A DNA stretch of 64,000 nucleotides from Vreelandella sp031769195 (GTDB lineage: Bacteria > Pseudomonadota > Gammaproteobacteria > Pseudomonadales > Halomonadaceae), in contig NZ_JAVHNP010000003.1 in the NCBI RefSeq assembly GCF_031769195.1, positions 248,001-312,000 of the forward strand. Direction: 5' to 3'. The translations under genes and the position numbers were made by a program. Position 1 is the first letter of the stretch; every line of letters begins with the position of its first letter. The notes beneath the pieces are model-generated. The model had not been told where the DNA came from. It did no database searches and saw only the letters and a program-made list of their open reading frames with translations. Positions 56,309 through 64,000 of this stretch are shown one piece after another.

Positions 56309-57085
56309 TTAATGCCCCAAAATCTGGCTTAAGAACAGCTGGGTACGCTCAGACTGCGGGTTATTGAAGAACGGCTCGGGTGCGTTCTCTTCAATGATTT
56401 GCCCTTGGTCCATGAAGATCACGCGGTCGGCCACGGTCTTGGCAAAGCCCATCTCGTGGGTAACGCAGAGCATGGTCATACCCTCCTCGGCAAGCTCGAT
56501 CATCACGTCCAGCACTTCCTTGATCATTTCTGGGTCAAGGGCCGAGGTAGGTTCGTCAAACAGCATGACGTCCGGGTGCATGCACAGCGAGCGGGCAATC
56601 GCTACCCGCTGCTGCTGGCCACCGGAGAGCTGGCCAGGATACTTTTTGGCCTGCTCGGCAATGCGTACCCGCTCCAGGTACTGCATGGCCATGGCTTCGG
56701 CCTCTTTGCGGGGCTTTTTCTGCACCCACATCGGGGCAATACAGCAGTTCTCTAGCACCGTGAGGTGAGGGAACAGGTTGAAGTGTTGGAACACCATGCC
56801 CACGCTGCGGCGAATCTGCTCGATGCGCTTCACGTCTTGGGTCAGCGGCACGCCGCCGACCACAATCTCACCTTTCTGGTGCTCTTCCAGATGGTTAATG
56901 CAGCGAATCATGGTGGATTTGCCTGAGCCAGAAGGCCCGCAAATAACGATCCGCTCGCCGCGTTTTACTTCCAGGTAGATATCGCGCAGCACGTGGAAAT
57001 CGCCGTACCACTTGTTAACGCCGCGCATTTCAACCATCAGGTCAGAGGTACTGGTGCCAGGGTTGTTGGTGGCTGCTTGAGTCAT
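56309..57085 (-). CDS. aapP: General L-amino-acid ABC transporter ATPase
   Basis: This 258-aa ATPase of polar amino-acid uptake has Walker A CGPSGSGKST, Q-loop VGMVFQHFNLFPHLTVLENC, signature GQLSGGQQQRVAIARSL and Walker B DVMLFDEPTSALDPEMIKEVLDVM, with the H-loop CVTHEMGFA. It is the GlnQ/HisP/AapP group. It is the last gene of aapJ-aapQ-aapM-aapP, 38 bp after aapM. Confidence 0.93.
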   Translation of the reverse strand: MTQAATNNPGTSTSDLMVEMRGVNKWYGDFHVLRDIYLEVKRGERIVICGPSGSGKSTMIRCINHLEEHQKGEIVVGGVPLTQDVKRIEQIRRSVGMVFQHFNLFPHLTVLENCCIAPMWVQKKPRKEAEAMAMQYLERVRIAEQAKKYPGQLSGGQQQRVAIARSLCMHPDVMLFDEPTSALDPEMIKEVLDVMIELAEEGMTMLCVTHEMGFAKTVADRVIFMDQGQIIEENAPEPFFNNPQSERTQLFLSQILGH

Positions 57086-57123
57086 GTCACTATCCTGCTA
57101 AAAAATCGTTAATGAAAGCGGCG

Positions 57124-58224
57124 TTAGCGCTTGTGGCCGGTATGCAGCTTGCGTTCTAGGTACTGGCTGTAGCGCGACATGCTGAAACAGAAGATCCAGA
57201 ACATGAAGGCGGCAAACACGTAGCCTTCCAACGAGAAGCCTAGCCAGCGTGAGTCGGCCAGTGCCGCTTGCACGATCCCCAAGAGGTCAAAGAGCCCGAT
57301 AATCATGACCAGGGTGGTGTCTTTAAACAGCGAGATAAACGTATTCACGATGCCGGGAATCATCATCTTCAGCGCTTGGGGAAGAATAATCAGCCCCATG
57401 CGTTTCCAATAGGTCATACCGAGTGCGGCGGCAGCCTCTTCCTGGCCTTTGGGAATCGCCTGTAAACCGCCACGAATGACCTCGGCCATATAGGCGCTCT
57501 GGAACAGCGTTAAGCCGATCAGGGCGCGTACAAGGCGGTCAACGCTCATATCAGAAGGCAGGAACAGCGGCAGCATCACCGAGGCCATAAACAGCACGGT
57601 GATCAGCGGCACGCCGCGCCAGAACTCGATAAATACCACGCAAAAGCTTTTGACGATGGGCATGTTAGAGCGCCGGCCCAGGGCCAGTACAATACCGATC
57701 GGCAGAGCCCCCACCATGCCCACCGTGGCCAGCAGCAGGGTCAGCATCAGACCGCCCCAGCGGTGCGTAGGCACCTGGGTCAGGCCGAAATAACCGCCGT
57801 GCAGCAGCACAAACGAAATGACCGGGAAGATCAGCAGCGCGAAGACAGCTACCCAACGTTTAAAGGGCAGCCGCGGTATGGCCAGCCAAGCAATCAGCGA
57901 AAAGAACATGGCAAACACGATATTGGCGCGCCAAGTCTCCTCGCTGGGGTACAGGCCGTAAATAAACTGGCTAAAGCGAGCGTTGATGAAGACCCAGCAG
58001 GCGCCTTCTCGAGAGCAGTCTTCACGGGTTGTGCCGACCCAGTCGGCGTTAATAAACGCCCATTGCACCGTCGGCACCACCAGCAAATACAGCACGTACA
58101 AGCCGATTAAGGTAAAGACGGTATTAATGGGACCGTTAAACAGATTGGCACGTAGCCACGCCACTGCCCCCACTGAATTACCCGGGGCTGGCCGTTGCTC
58201 AATCATCGTTTGGTTATGAATCAT
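57124..58224 (-). CDS. aapM: General L-amino-acid ABC transporter permease AapM
   Basis: This 366-aa permease has about eight hydrophobic helices and the permease signature EVIRGGLQAIPKGQEEAAAALGMTYWKRMGLIILPQALKMMIPGIVNTFISLFKDTTLVMIIG. A distinctive AapM trait is the periplasmic loop after helix 1 (NADWVGTTREDCSREGACWVFINARFSQFIYGLYP), which contains a Cys pair. It pairs with AapQ. It lies 21 bp after aapQ. Confidence 0.94.
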   Translation of the reverse strand: MIHNQTMIEQRPAPGNSVGAVAWLRANLFNGPINTVFTLIGLYVLYLLVVPTVQWAFINADWVGTTREDCSREGACWVFINARFSQFIYGLYPSEETWRANIVFAMFFSLIAWLAIPRLPFKRWVAVFALLIFPVISFVLLHGGYFGLTQVPTHRWGGLMLTLLLATVGMVGALPIGIVLALGRRSNMPIVKSFCVVFIEFWRGVPLITVLFMASVMLPLFLPSDMSVDRLVRALIGLTLFQSAYMAEVIRGGLQAIPKGQEEAAAALGMTYWKRMGLIILPQALKMMIPGIVNTFISLFKDTTLVMIIGLFDLLGIVQAALADSRWLGFSLEGYVFAAFMFWIFCFSMSRYSQYLERKLHTGHKR

Positions 58225-58245
58225 CTGTGACTCCTCGCCGTCGGC

Positions 58246-59436
58246 CTAGCGTTCAACCAGCGCCACGCGGGCGTTGAACCAGTTCATAAACATGGATACC
58301 AGCAGGCTGATGGTCAGATAGACGGCCATGGTCATTGCAATGACCTCGATAGCTTGGCCTGTCTGATTCAGCGTCGTGCCTGCAAATACCGACACGAGAT
58401 CTGGGTAACCAATGGCGGTTGCCAGCGATGAGTTTTTAATCAAGTTCAGGTATTGGCTGGTCAGTGGCGGAATAATGACCCGCAGTGCTTGGGGCACTAC
58501 CACTAAGCGAAGCACCAAGTTGCGTGGCAGGCTGAGCGCTTGCGCGGCTTCGGTTTGCCCGTGGGAGATCGCTTGAATACCGGAGCGCACAATTTCAGCA
58601 ATAAACGACGCAGTGTAGATCGACAGCGCAAACCAAAGCGCCAAGAACTCTGGGATGACCGTCACACCGCCGCGGAAGTTAAACCCACGTAGTTCAGGCA
58701 TTTCCCACGTAATCGGCACGCCGGTGGCAAACATCACCAGCAGCGGCAGACCAAAAATCAAAACAAAAGAGATCCAGTAGGCGGGCAGGCGTTTACCGGT
58801 GGCTTCCTGACGCCGCTTTGCCCAAATCACCAGCGCGATACTGGCAACAATCGCGATAGCGAAGGTGGCAGGAATGAGGCCAAAACCAGACTCAAACAAC
58901 GGCTGCGGCAGATAAAGCCCGCGTACGTTTAAGAAAATGGCTTCACCAAAAGCAAGGCTATCTCTGGCGCTGGGCAGAGTGCGCAGTACGGCAAAATACC
59001 AAAAGAAAATCTGCAGCAGCAGCGGAATATTACGGAACGTCTCGATATACGCTGCCGCCAACTTGGCGATAAGCCAGTTAGGCGATAGGCGCGAGATACC
59101 GACAATAAAGCCAACGATGGTGGCGGCGATGACGCCTAACCCACCCACCAACAGCGTATTCAGTAGGCCTACGAAGAACGTGCGGCCATAGGTGCTTTGG
59201 GAAGAGTAGTCGATCAGACTCTGCACGATCCCAAAACCGGCGGTATTACTCAGGAAGCCAAAACCTGTGGTGATACCCCGAGAGGAGAGGTTGTCTTGGA
59301 CGTTGCCGACGATATAGAACAGAAAAGCGATGACAGCGGCAATCAGCAGACATTGGAAGATGAGCGCACGTTTGGCGCGGTCTCGCCAAAACGGTGGCTT
59401 TTGGCCAACGGGGCGAGCGTTAGGTCTTACGGACAT
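58246..59436 (-). CDS. aapQ: General L-amino-acid ABC transporter permease AapQ
   Basis: This 396-aa permease carries AapQ-type segments. These are GITTGFGFLSNTAGFGIVQSLIDYSSQSTYGRTFFVGLLNTL, IETFRNIPLLLQIFFWYFAVLRTLPS and the signature EIVRSGIQAISHGQTEAAQALSLPRNLVLRLVVVPQALRVIIPPLTSQYLNLIKNSSLATAIGYPDLV. The ATG at 59436 has a GGAG site; an in-frame TTG at 59466 does not. It is separated from aapJ by a hairpin. Confidence 0.94.
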   Translation of the reverse strand: MSVRPNARPVGQKPPFWRDRAKRALIFQCLLIAAVIAFLFYIVGNVQDNLSSRGITTGFGFLSNTAGFGIVQSLIDYSSQSTYGRTFFVGLLNTLLVGGLGVIAATIVGFIVGISRLSPNWLIAKLAAAYIETFRNIPLLLQIFFWYFAVLRTLPSARDSLAFGEAIFLNVRGLYLPQPLFESGFGLIPATFAIAIVASIALVIWAKRRQEATGKRLPAYWISFVLIFGLPLLVMFATGVPITWEMPELRGFNFRGGVTVIPEFLALWFALSIYTASFIAEIVRSGIQAISHGQTEAAQALSLPRNLVLRLVVVPQALRVIIPPLTSQYLNLIKNSSLATAIGYPDLVSVFAGTTLNQTGQAIEVIAMTMAVYLTISLLVSMFMNWFNARVALVER

Positions 59437-59471
59437 GGGTGGCGTCTCCGCGATACGGAAGGTCAATCAAA

Positions 59472-59503
59472 TGGCCCGCCATGACCAAAAAGGGTGGCGG
59501 GCC
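59472..59503 (-). terminator. Attenuator-like hairpin between aapJ and aapQ
   Basis: TGGCCCGCCA pairs with TGGCGGGCC across a 13-nt loop, right after the aapJ stop. There is no proper U tract, so it probably protects the abundant aapJ message or causes partial termination. Confidence 0.65.
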
Positions 59504-59520
59504 GGGGTCAAGCGAGACGC

Positions 59521-60546
59521 TTAGCGAATCGGCGGTGCGTACTGGAAGCCGCCTTGGTTCCACAGGGCGTTAACACCGCGTTCGATTTCCAGCGGTGAAC
59601 CCATACCTACGTTGCGCTCAAAGCTTTCACCGTAGTTACCCACTTGGCTCAGGATGTTGTAAGCCCAGTCGGCGTCAAGACCCATGCCTTCACCGTAGTT
59701 GCCATCTTGGCCGAGCAGGCGAGCAACGTCCGGGTTCTCAGAAGTCAGCATCTCTTCAGCGTTTTCGCTGGTGACGCCGTACTCTTCACCGTTAATCATG
59801 GCGAAGAGCGACCACTTCACGATGTTGAACCAAAGATCGTCGCCTTGGCGTACGACCGGGCCCAGCGGCTCCTTAGAGATAACGTCGGGCAGAATCATCG
59901 CGGCAGACGGATCATCGAGCTGAATGCGCAGAGCGGCCAGCTGAGAGGTATCAGAAGTTAAAACGTCACAACGGCCAGCTTGGAAGCCGCCAACGGTTTG
60001 CTCAGAGGTATCGAAAACGATGGGGTCAAACTCCATGCCGTTTGCACGGAAGTAATCGGCCAGGTTCAGCTCGGTGGTGGTGCCGGACTGAATACAAATC
60101 GCTGCGCCATCCAGCTCAGCAGCGGTGGTGATACCGAGGTCACGGGACACCATGAAGCCTTGGCCGTCGTAGAAGTTAACGCCGGTGAAGTTCAGGCCCA
60201 GGGTGGTATCGCGGGTAGTGGTCCAGGTGGTGTTACGAGAAAGAATATCAACTTCGCCTGACTGCAGCGCGGTGAAACGCTCAACGGCGTTCAGGGAGAT
60301 GTAGTTAACCGCATCCGCATCGCCTAGTACCGCCGCCGCTACAGCGCGACAGACGTCAACGTCCAGACCTTGCCACTCGCCGCTATCGTTCGGGGCGGAA
60401 AAACCTGGCAAGCCGTCGCTGACGCCACACTGAATGGCACCGCGCTCGCGGGTATCTTCTAATGTATCGGCTTGGGCGGTGGCGACACCGGCGAGGGTAA
60501 TAGCACCAGCGGAGGCCAGCAGTACCAGGTGTTTCTTATTCATCAT
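59521..60546 (-). CDS. aapJ: General L-amino-acid ABC transporter binding protein AapJ (operon copy)
   Basis: This 341-aa periplasmic protein has a signal peptide ending at ATAQA-D. Family signatures are RGAIQCGVSDGLPGFSAPNDSGEWQGLDVDVCRAVAAAVLGD, FTALQSGEVDILSRNTTWTTTRDT, CIQSGTTTELNLADYFR and GNYGESFERN. It captures a broad set of L-amino acids for AapQMP. The ATG at 60546 follows GGGGAAC; the next codon is also ATG. It is the first gene of the transporter operon. Confidence 0.93.
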   Translation of the reverse strand: MMNKKHLVLLASAGAITLAGVATAQADTLEDTRERGAIQCGVSDGLPGFSAPNDSGEWQGLDVDVCRAVAAAVLGDADAVNYISLNAVERFTALQSGEVDILSRNTTWTTTRDTTLGLNFTGVNFYDGQGFMVSRDLGITTAAELDGAAICIQSGTTTELNLADYFRANGMEFDPIVFDTSEQTVGGFQAGRCDVLTSDTSQLAALRIQLDDPSAAMILPDVISKEPLGPVVRQGDDLWFNIVKWSLFAMINGEEYGVTSENAEEMLTSENPDVARLLGQDGNYGEGMGLDADWAYNILSQVGNYGESFERNVGMGSPLEIERGVNALWNQGGFQYAPPIR

Positions 60547-60771
60547 GTTTGTTCCCCTTCCTCGATTTAATGTCGTTATGCATGGTGATGCATCACTAAA
60601 AGCTAGCAAGGAAGGTGCCAAAAAAGATATGTCGCTAAATTCAGCGCTTTTCAACGTAAAATCAGCGAATTTATCGAAGGTCGTGGTGCAAAAAAGTGTG
60701 CTAGCAGCTACGCGTTGCGCTTTTTTGGTGCGTAGCCGCTGGCGCTGATCGGTGAGTAGGTCGTTAGCGGG

Positions 60772-61797
60772 TTAGCGAATAGGCGGTGCGTACTGAATGC
60801 CACCGTCTTTCCAAAGCGCATTTAAACCACGGGCGATATTAAAATCCGAGCCTGCGCCCACGTTGCGCTCATACATATCCGCGTAATTACCTACCTGCTT
60901 CACGATTTGATAGGCCCAGTCTGACTGTAGTCCCATGGCTTCACCAAAATCGCCGTCCTGCCCAAGTAGGCGCATCACATCAGGATTTTCTGAGCTTAGC
61001 TGCTCATCCACATTGGCTTGGCTGACGCCCAGCTCTTCAGCGTTCAGCATGGCGAACAGCGACCATTTCACAATATTGAACCACTGGTCGTCGCCTTGGC
61101 GAACGGCGGGGCCTAGCGGCTCTTTAGAGATCACTTCCGGCAGCACAACGGCCATATTGGGGTCGGCCAGCTGAATGCGCTGGGCATATAGCTGAGATGC
61201 ATCGGAGCTTAATACATCGCAGCGGCCCGCTTCGAACCCAGCAATCGACTGCTCAGGGGAGTCAAACACCACCGCATCATAGGTCATGTTATTGATGCGA
61301 AAATAATCGGAAAGATTGAGTTCACTGGTGGTGCCTGACTGGGTGCATACCGCCGCCCCATCCAGCTCTTTAGCGCTCTGTACGCCCAGGTCGCTGGCGA
61401 CCATAAAGGCTTGGCCGTCGTAGTAGCTCACGCCGGTAAAGTGCATGCCTAGCGTGGTGTCGCGGCTAGAGGTCCAGGTGGTGGTGCGAGAGAGCACGTC
61501 CACTTCCCCAGACTGGAGTGCGGCAAAGCGCTCCACTGAATCCAGCGGCACAAAATTGACTTTACTGGCATCGCCTAGCGCGGCGGCGGCAATGGCGCGG
61601 CAAATATCGGTGTCTAACCCGCGATACTGATCATTATCGTCCAGCGATGAGAAGCCAGGCTGAGCTGCGTTCACGCCGCAGCGTACGCTGTCGCGCTCTT
61701 GCACGGTATCGAGGGTGTCGGCCATGGCCGTGGCAGGTAACCAAAGTGCCGGGGCTAATAGAGTGATTCCCAATCCTAACCAACGCGTGGTGTTCAT
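60772..61797 (-). CDS. AapJ-type amino-acid binding protein (second copy)
   Basis: This is a second AapJ paralogue of 341 aa that shares the layout of the neighbouring one: signal peptide ending at AMA-D, then RDSVRCGVNAAQPGFSSLDDNDQYRGLDTDICRA, FAALQSGEVDVLSRTTTWTSSRDTTLG, CTQSGTTSELNLSDYFR, and the end GIQYAPPIR. The proteins are closely similar, so the gene likely arose by tandem duplication. It is on the same strand, 225 bp upstream of the first, with its own start region. Differences in the ligand loops suggest a different amino-acid preference (inference). Confidence 0.9.
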   Translation of the reverse strand: MNTTRWLGLGITLLAPALWLPATAMADTLDTVQERDSVRCGVNAAQPGFSSLDDNDQYRGLDTDICRAIAAAALGDASKVNFVPLDSVERFAALQSGEVDVLSRTTTWTSSRDTTLGMHFTGVSYYDGQAFMVASDLGVQSAKELDGAAVCTQSGTTSELNLSDYFRINNMTYDAVVFDSPEQSIAGFEAGRCDVLSSDASQLYAQRIQLADPNMAVVLPEVISKEPLGPAVRQGDDQWFNIVKWSLFAMLNAEELGVSQANVDEQLSSENPDVMRLLGQDGDFGEAMGLQSDWAYQIVKQVGNYADMYERNVGAGSDFNIARGLNALWKDGGIQYAPPIR

Positions 61798-61842
61798 TTG
61801 TTATTCCTTAACGTGGCGCGCAGTGCTAGCTGCACATAAAAA

Positions 61843-61863
61843 AGGCCGGGCAGAGCCCGGCCT
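61843..61863 (-). terminator. Terminator of hemE-speE
   Basis: AGGCCGGG/CCCGGCCT with a 5-nt loop, followed on the minus strand by TTTTTTATG. It lies 23 bp after the speE stop. Confidence 0.9.
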
Positions 61864-61885
61864 GATGCATGGCTAAACCGTCAAT

Positions 61886-62746
61886 TTATGCGAACGCTTT
61901 ACGCATAAAGGGCGGTAGCGCCAGGGCACCGCGGTGGGCATCTACTGTGTAGTACTGTAGCGGCATTTCGTGGCCGGCGGCAGCCTCTTCGCGGAAGCTT
62001 TCTACGTTGCTCGCTTTGCCCGCCAGCGTGACGCTCCACCAGCCGGAGGGGTACACCGGCTGAGGGAAGGGCAGTGTGGCGACGCTATCAAAGCCCGCTT
62101 CGCGCATATCGTTACGCAGTTCGCGGATAATCGAGCCGCTGTGATACAGCGGTGATTCGCTTTGCTGGACCATCACGCCGCCGCTTTTCAGAATGCGGTG
62201 GCAGCGCTTCAAAAAGTCGGTTTTAAACAGGCCTTCCGCAGGGCCTACCGGATCGGTAGAGTCGATAATCAGCACATCGATGCTCTCGTCGGCGGCCTCA
62301 TCGACCCACTTTACGCCGTCGGCAAACAGCAGTTCGGCCCGGGGGTCGCTGTTAGCTTCTACCAGCGACGGGAAGAAGCGTTCAGAGGCCTTGGTCACTT
62401 CTTCATCGATATCGATTTGGGTGACTTTTTCCACACCCGGATGGCGCAGCACTTCTTTCAACGTGCCGCAGTCGCCACCGCCGATGATCACCACCCGTTT
62501 GGGGTCTTGATGGGTAAATAGTGCCGGGTGGGCAATCATCTCGTGGTAGAGGAAATTGTCGCGATCGGTCAGCATCACGCAGCCATCCAGCACCATCAGG
62601 TTGCCATAGGTTTCGGTGGCGTACACTTCCAGGTGCTGGTAGGGGCTCTGCACATCCAGCAGTTTTTCGGTGATTTTCAGCGAGAAAGCGCTGCCATGGC
62701 TATCAAAGACTTCGGTAAACCACTGGTCGTCGCGTAAATCGCTCAT
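61886..62746 (-). CDS. speE: Spermidine synthase
   Basis: SpeE transfers an aminopropyl group from decarboxylated S-adenosylmethionine to putrescine. The protein is 286 aa. Motifs are YQHLEVYATETYGNLMVLDGCVMLTDRDNFLYHEMIAHPALF (substrate pocket), VVIIGGGDCGTLKEVLRHPGVEKVTQIDIDEEV (cofactor loop), DVLIIDSTDPVGPAEGLF and GVMVQQSESPLYHSGSI. It starts with an ATGA overlap on the hemE stop. No speD is in view. Confidence 0.95.
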   Translation of the reverse strand: MSDLRDDQWFTEVFDSHGSAFSLKITEKLLDVQSPYQHLEVYATETYGNLMVLDGCVMLTDRDNFLYHEMIAHPALFTHQDPKRVVIIGGGDCGTLKEVLRHPGVEKVTQIDIDEEVTKASERFFPSLVEANSDPRAELLFADGVKWVDEAADESIDVLIIDSTDPVGPAEGLFKTDFLKRCHRILKSGGVMVQQSESPLYHSGSIIRELRNDMREAGFDSVATLPFPQPVYPSGWWSVTLAGKASNVESFREEAAAGHEMPLQYYTVDAHRGALALPPFMRKAFA

Positions 62747-63858
62747 TGCTTGGCTCCTGGGCGCGGGTCATTTGTTTGGGTCGGAATGCCCTGATGGTAC
62801 TGCGGGCTTAAGTCGTGCAGCGCCTCCATAAAGGCGGTGACGTGATCGGGGTTGGTGAACTGGCTAATGCCGTGACCTAAATTAAACACGTGGCCCGGGC
62901 CGTGGCCGTAGCTTTCCAGCACGCGGGCCACTTCGGCGCGAATGGCCGAAGGGCGAGCAAATAGCACGTTGGGGTCCAGGTTGCCCTGCAGCGCGACTTT
63001 ATGGCCTACGCGGGCGCGGGCGTCGGAAAGCTCAGTGGACCAGTCGATACCCAGCGCGTCGGCACCGGCGCAGGCAATATGCTCAAGCCACTGGCCGCCA
63101 TTCTTGGTAAACAGAATAACCGGTACGCGACGACCATCGTGCTCACGGATCAGCCCGGAGACGATCTGCTCCATATAGCGCAGCGAGAACTCTAAATAAG
63201 CCGGCGTGGAGAGCGCGCCGCCCCAGGTATCAAAAATCTGTACCGCCTGGGCACCCGCACGAATTTGCGCATTCAGGTAATCGGTGACCGACTGCGCCAG
63301 GGTGTCCAGCAGCTGGTGCATGGTGTCTGGCGTGTCGTACAGCATGGTTTTCAGGTGACGGAAGTCTTTGCTGGAACCGCCCTCAACCATATACGTTGCC
63401 AGCGTCCAGGGGCTGCCGGAGAAGCCGATCAGCGGCATGCGGCCGTTCAGCTCGCGGCGGATAGTCGATACCGCACGCATGACGTAGTCCAGGTCGCGCT
63501 CAGCGTTCGGCACGGTCAGCGCCGCCACTTCTTCCGGCGTACGCACGGTTTTTCTGAATTTGGGGCCTTCGCCGGTTTCAAAGTAAAGGCCCAGCCCCAT
63601 GGCGTCGGGGATGGTCAAAATGTCCGAAAACAGAATCGCGGCGTCCAGCGGGTAGCGCTCTAATGGCTGCAGGGTCACTTCGCAAGCCAAGTCATGATTA
63701 CGGCACAGGTCCATAAAGCTGCCCGCATCAGCGCGGCTGGCGCGGTACTCCGGCAGGTAGCGGCCTGCTTGGCGCATCATCCACACCGGAGTGCGGTCGA
63801 CGGGCTGGCGAGCCAGCGCGCGAAGAAAACGGTCGTTTTGCAAAGGTGTGGTGGTCAT
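62743..63858 (-). CDS. hemE: Uroporphyrinogen decarboxylase
   Basis: HemE converts uroporphyrinogen III to coproporphyrinogen III in heme synthesis. The 371-aa protein has PVWMMRQAGRYLPEYRA (both catalytic-site arginines), RYPLDAAILFSDILTIPDAMGLGLYFETGEGP (the Asp in FSDI), LIGFSGSPWTLATYMVEGG and VFNLGHGISQFTNPDHV. The barrel is complete, somewhat longer at the C terminus than in E. coli (354 aa). The ATG at 63858 was chosen by homology; the frame extends upstream to 63903. Confidence 0.96.
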   Translation of the reverse strand: MTTTPLQNDRFLRALARQPVDRTPVWMMRQAGRYLPEYRASRADAGSFMDLCRNHDLACEVTLQPLERYPLDAAILFSDILTIPDAMGLGLYFETGEGPKFRKTVRTPEEVAALTVPNAERDLDYVMRAVSTIRRELNGRMPLIGFSGSPWTLATYMVEGGSSKDFRHLKTMLYDTPDTMHQLLDTLAQSVTDYLNAQIRAGAQAVQIFDTWGGALSTPAYLEFSLRYMEQIVSGLIREHDGRRVPVILFTKNGGQWLEHIACAGADALGIDWSTELSDARARVGHKVALQGNLDPNVLFARPSAIRAEVARVLESYGHGPGHVFNLGHGISQFTNPDHVTAFMEALHDLSPQYHQGIPTQTNDPRPGAKQ

Positions 63859-64000
63859 AAACACTTGCTCTTGAGAAATTTGCCCGCATTGTAAGGGAGT
63901 CATCGTACCTGAAGATAGGAATTGTACGTGAAGATAGCCGGGGGTGGCGGCGCAAGCCGTGGCAAAATCGTCGCACCCTGCTAAGACCGTGAGGCTCGCG

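Noticed and set aside
1..64000. tRNA, rRNA or CRISPR features
   Set aside because: No cloverleaf-like segment, no rRNA stretch and no regularly spaced repeat array was found on reading; weak tRNA-like folds could still be missed without a covariance search.

Overview
The window is a piece of a gammaproteobacterial chromosome, most likely Halomonas or a close Halomonadaceae relative. The best evidence is a complete teaABCD locus (the ectoine/hydroxyectoine TRAP transporter plus its universal-stress regulator), whose substrate-binding protein closely resembles Halomonas elongata TeaA. The moderately high GC content and the general gammaproteobacterial gene set agree (dtd, yheS, trmB, thiS-thiG, glcB, hemE-speE, aapJQMP, fpr-finR, ubiK).

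Left arm (1-28.5 kb): dtd; an ABC-F ATPase; teaABCD; a periplasmic FKBP and a PHB-depolymerase-like esterase; a SCO1 pair; an AEC transporter. A Fur-controlled small RNA is predicted near 11.2-11.34 kb. Then come a GST, trmB, thiG/thiS, a glutaredoxin-MauE fusion divergent from a DUF411 copper protein whose promoter has MerR-type spacing, a MHYT-PAS-GGDEF-EAL protein, a molybdenum aldehyde dehydrogenase operon (paoABC-like) with divergent xdhC and mocA, a thioesterase, malate synthase G, a hydrolase and an FMN reductase.

Mobile element (about 29,060-38,718; 9,657 bp): the competence-associated ATPase gene comM is cut in two by an AT-rich element. Joining the flanks at a shared TC dinucleotide restores an uninterrupted 502-codon comM. 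The element carries a large serine recombinase whose attachment arms are visible as 24-bp imperfect inverted repeats on each side of the crossover. It also carries a KfrA-like regulator with multiple operators, a ColE1-type mob module (mobC, a HEN-family relaxase, and mobB and mobD nested inside the relaxase gene), an unknown gene bracketed by repeats, a restriction-modification system and a RepL-like replication protein with iteron-like repeats. It therefore looks like an integrated mobilizable plasmid. The R-M system is unusual: the endonuclease is a clear PvuII homologue fused at its N terminus to an XRE-type controller domain. Its partner is a large zinc-ribbon DNA methyltransferase that does not look like M.PvuII. 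The divergent promoter contains C-box-like operators.

Right arm (39.7-64 kb): a Fur-box-associated siderophore uptake set (binding protein, TonB receptor, AraC regulator); ubiK; glnK-amtB-glnK; fpr and a divergent finR-like regulator; a chemoreceptor; a phosphonate/phosphite-type ABC transporter without C-P lyase genes; RidA; the general L-amino-acid ABC transporter aapJQMP with a second AapJ paralogue; and hemE-speE.

All family assignments come from reading motifs and from memory of family sequences; no database search was run.
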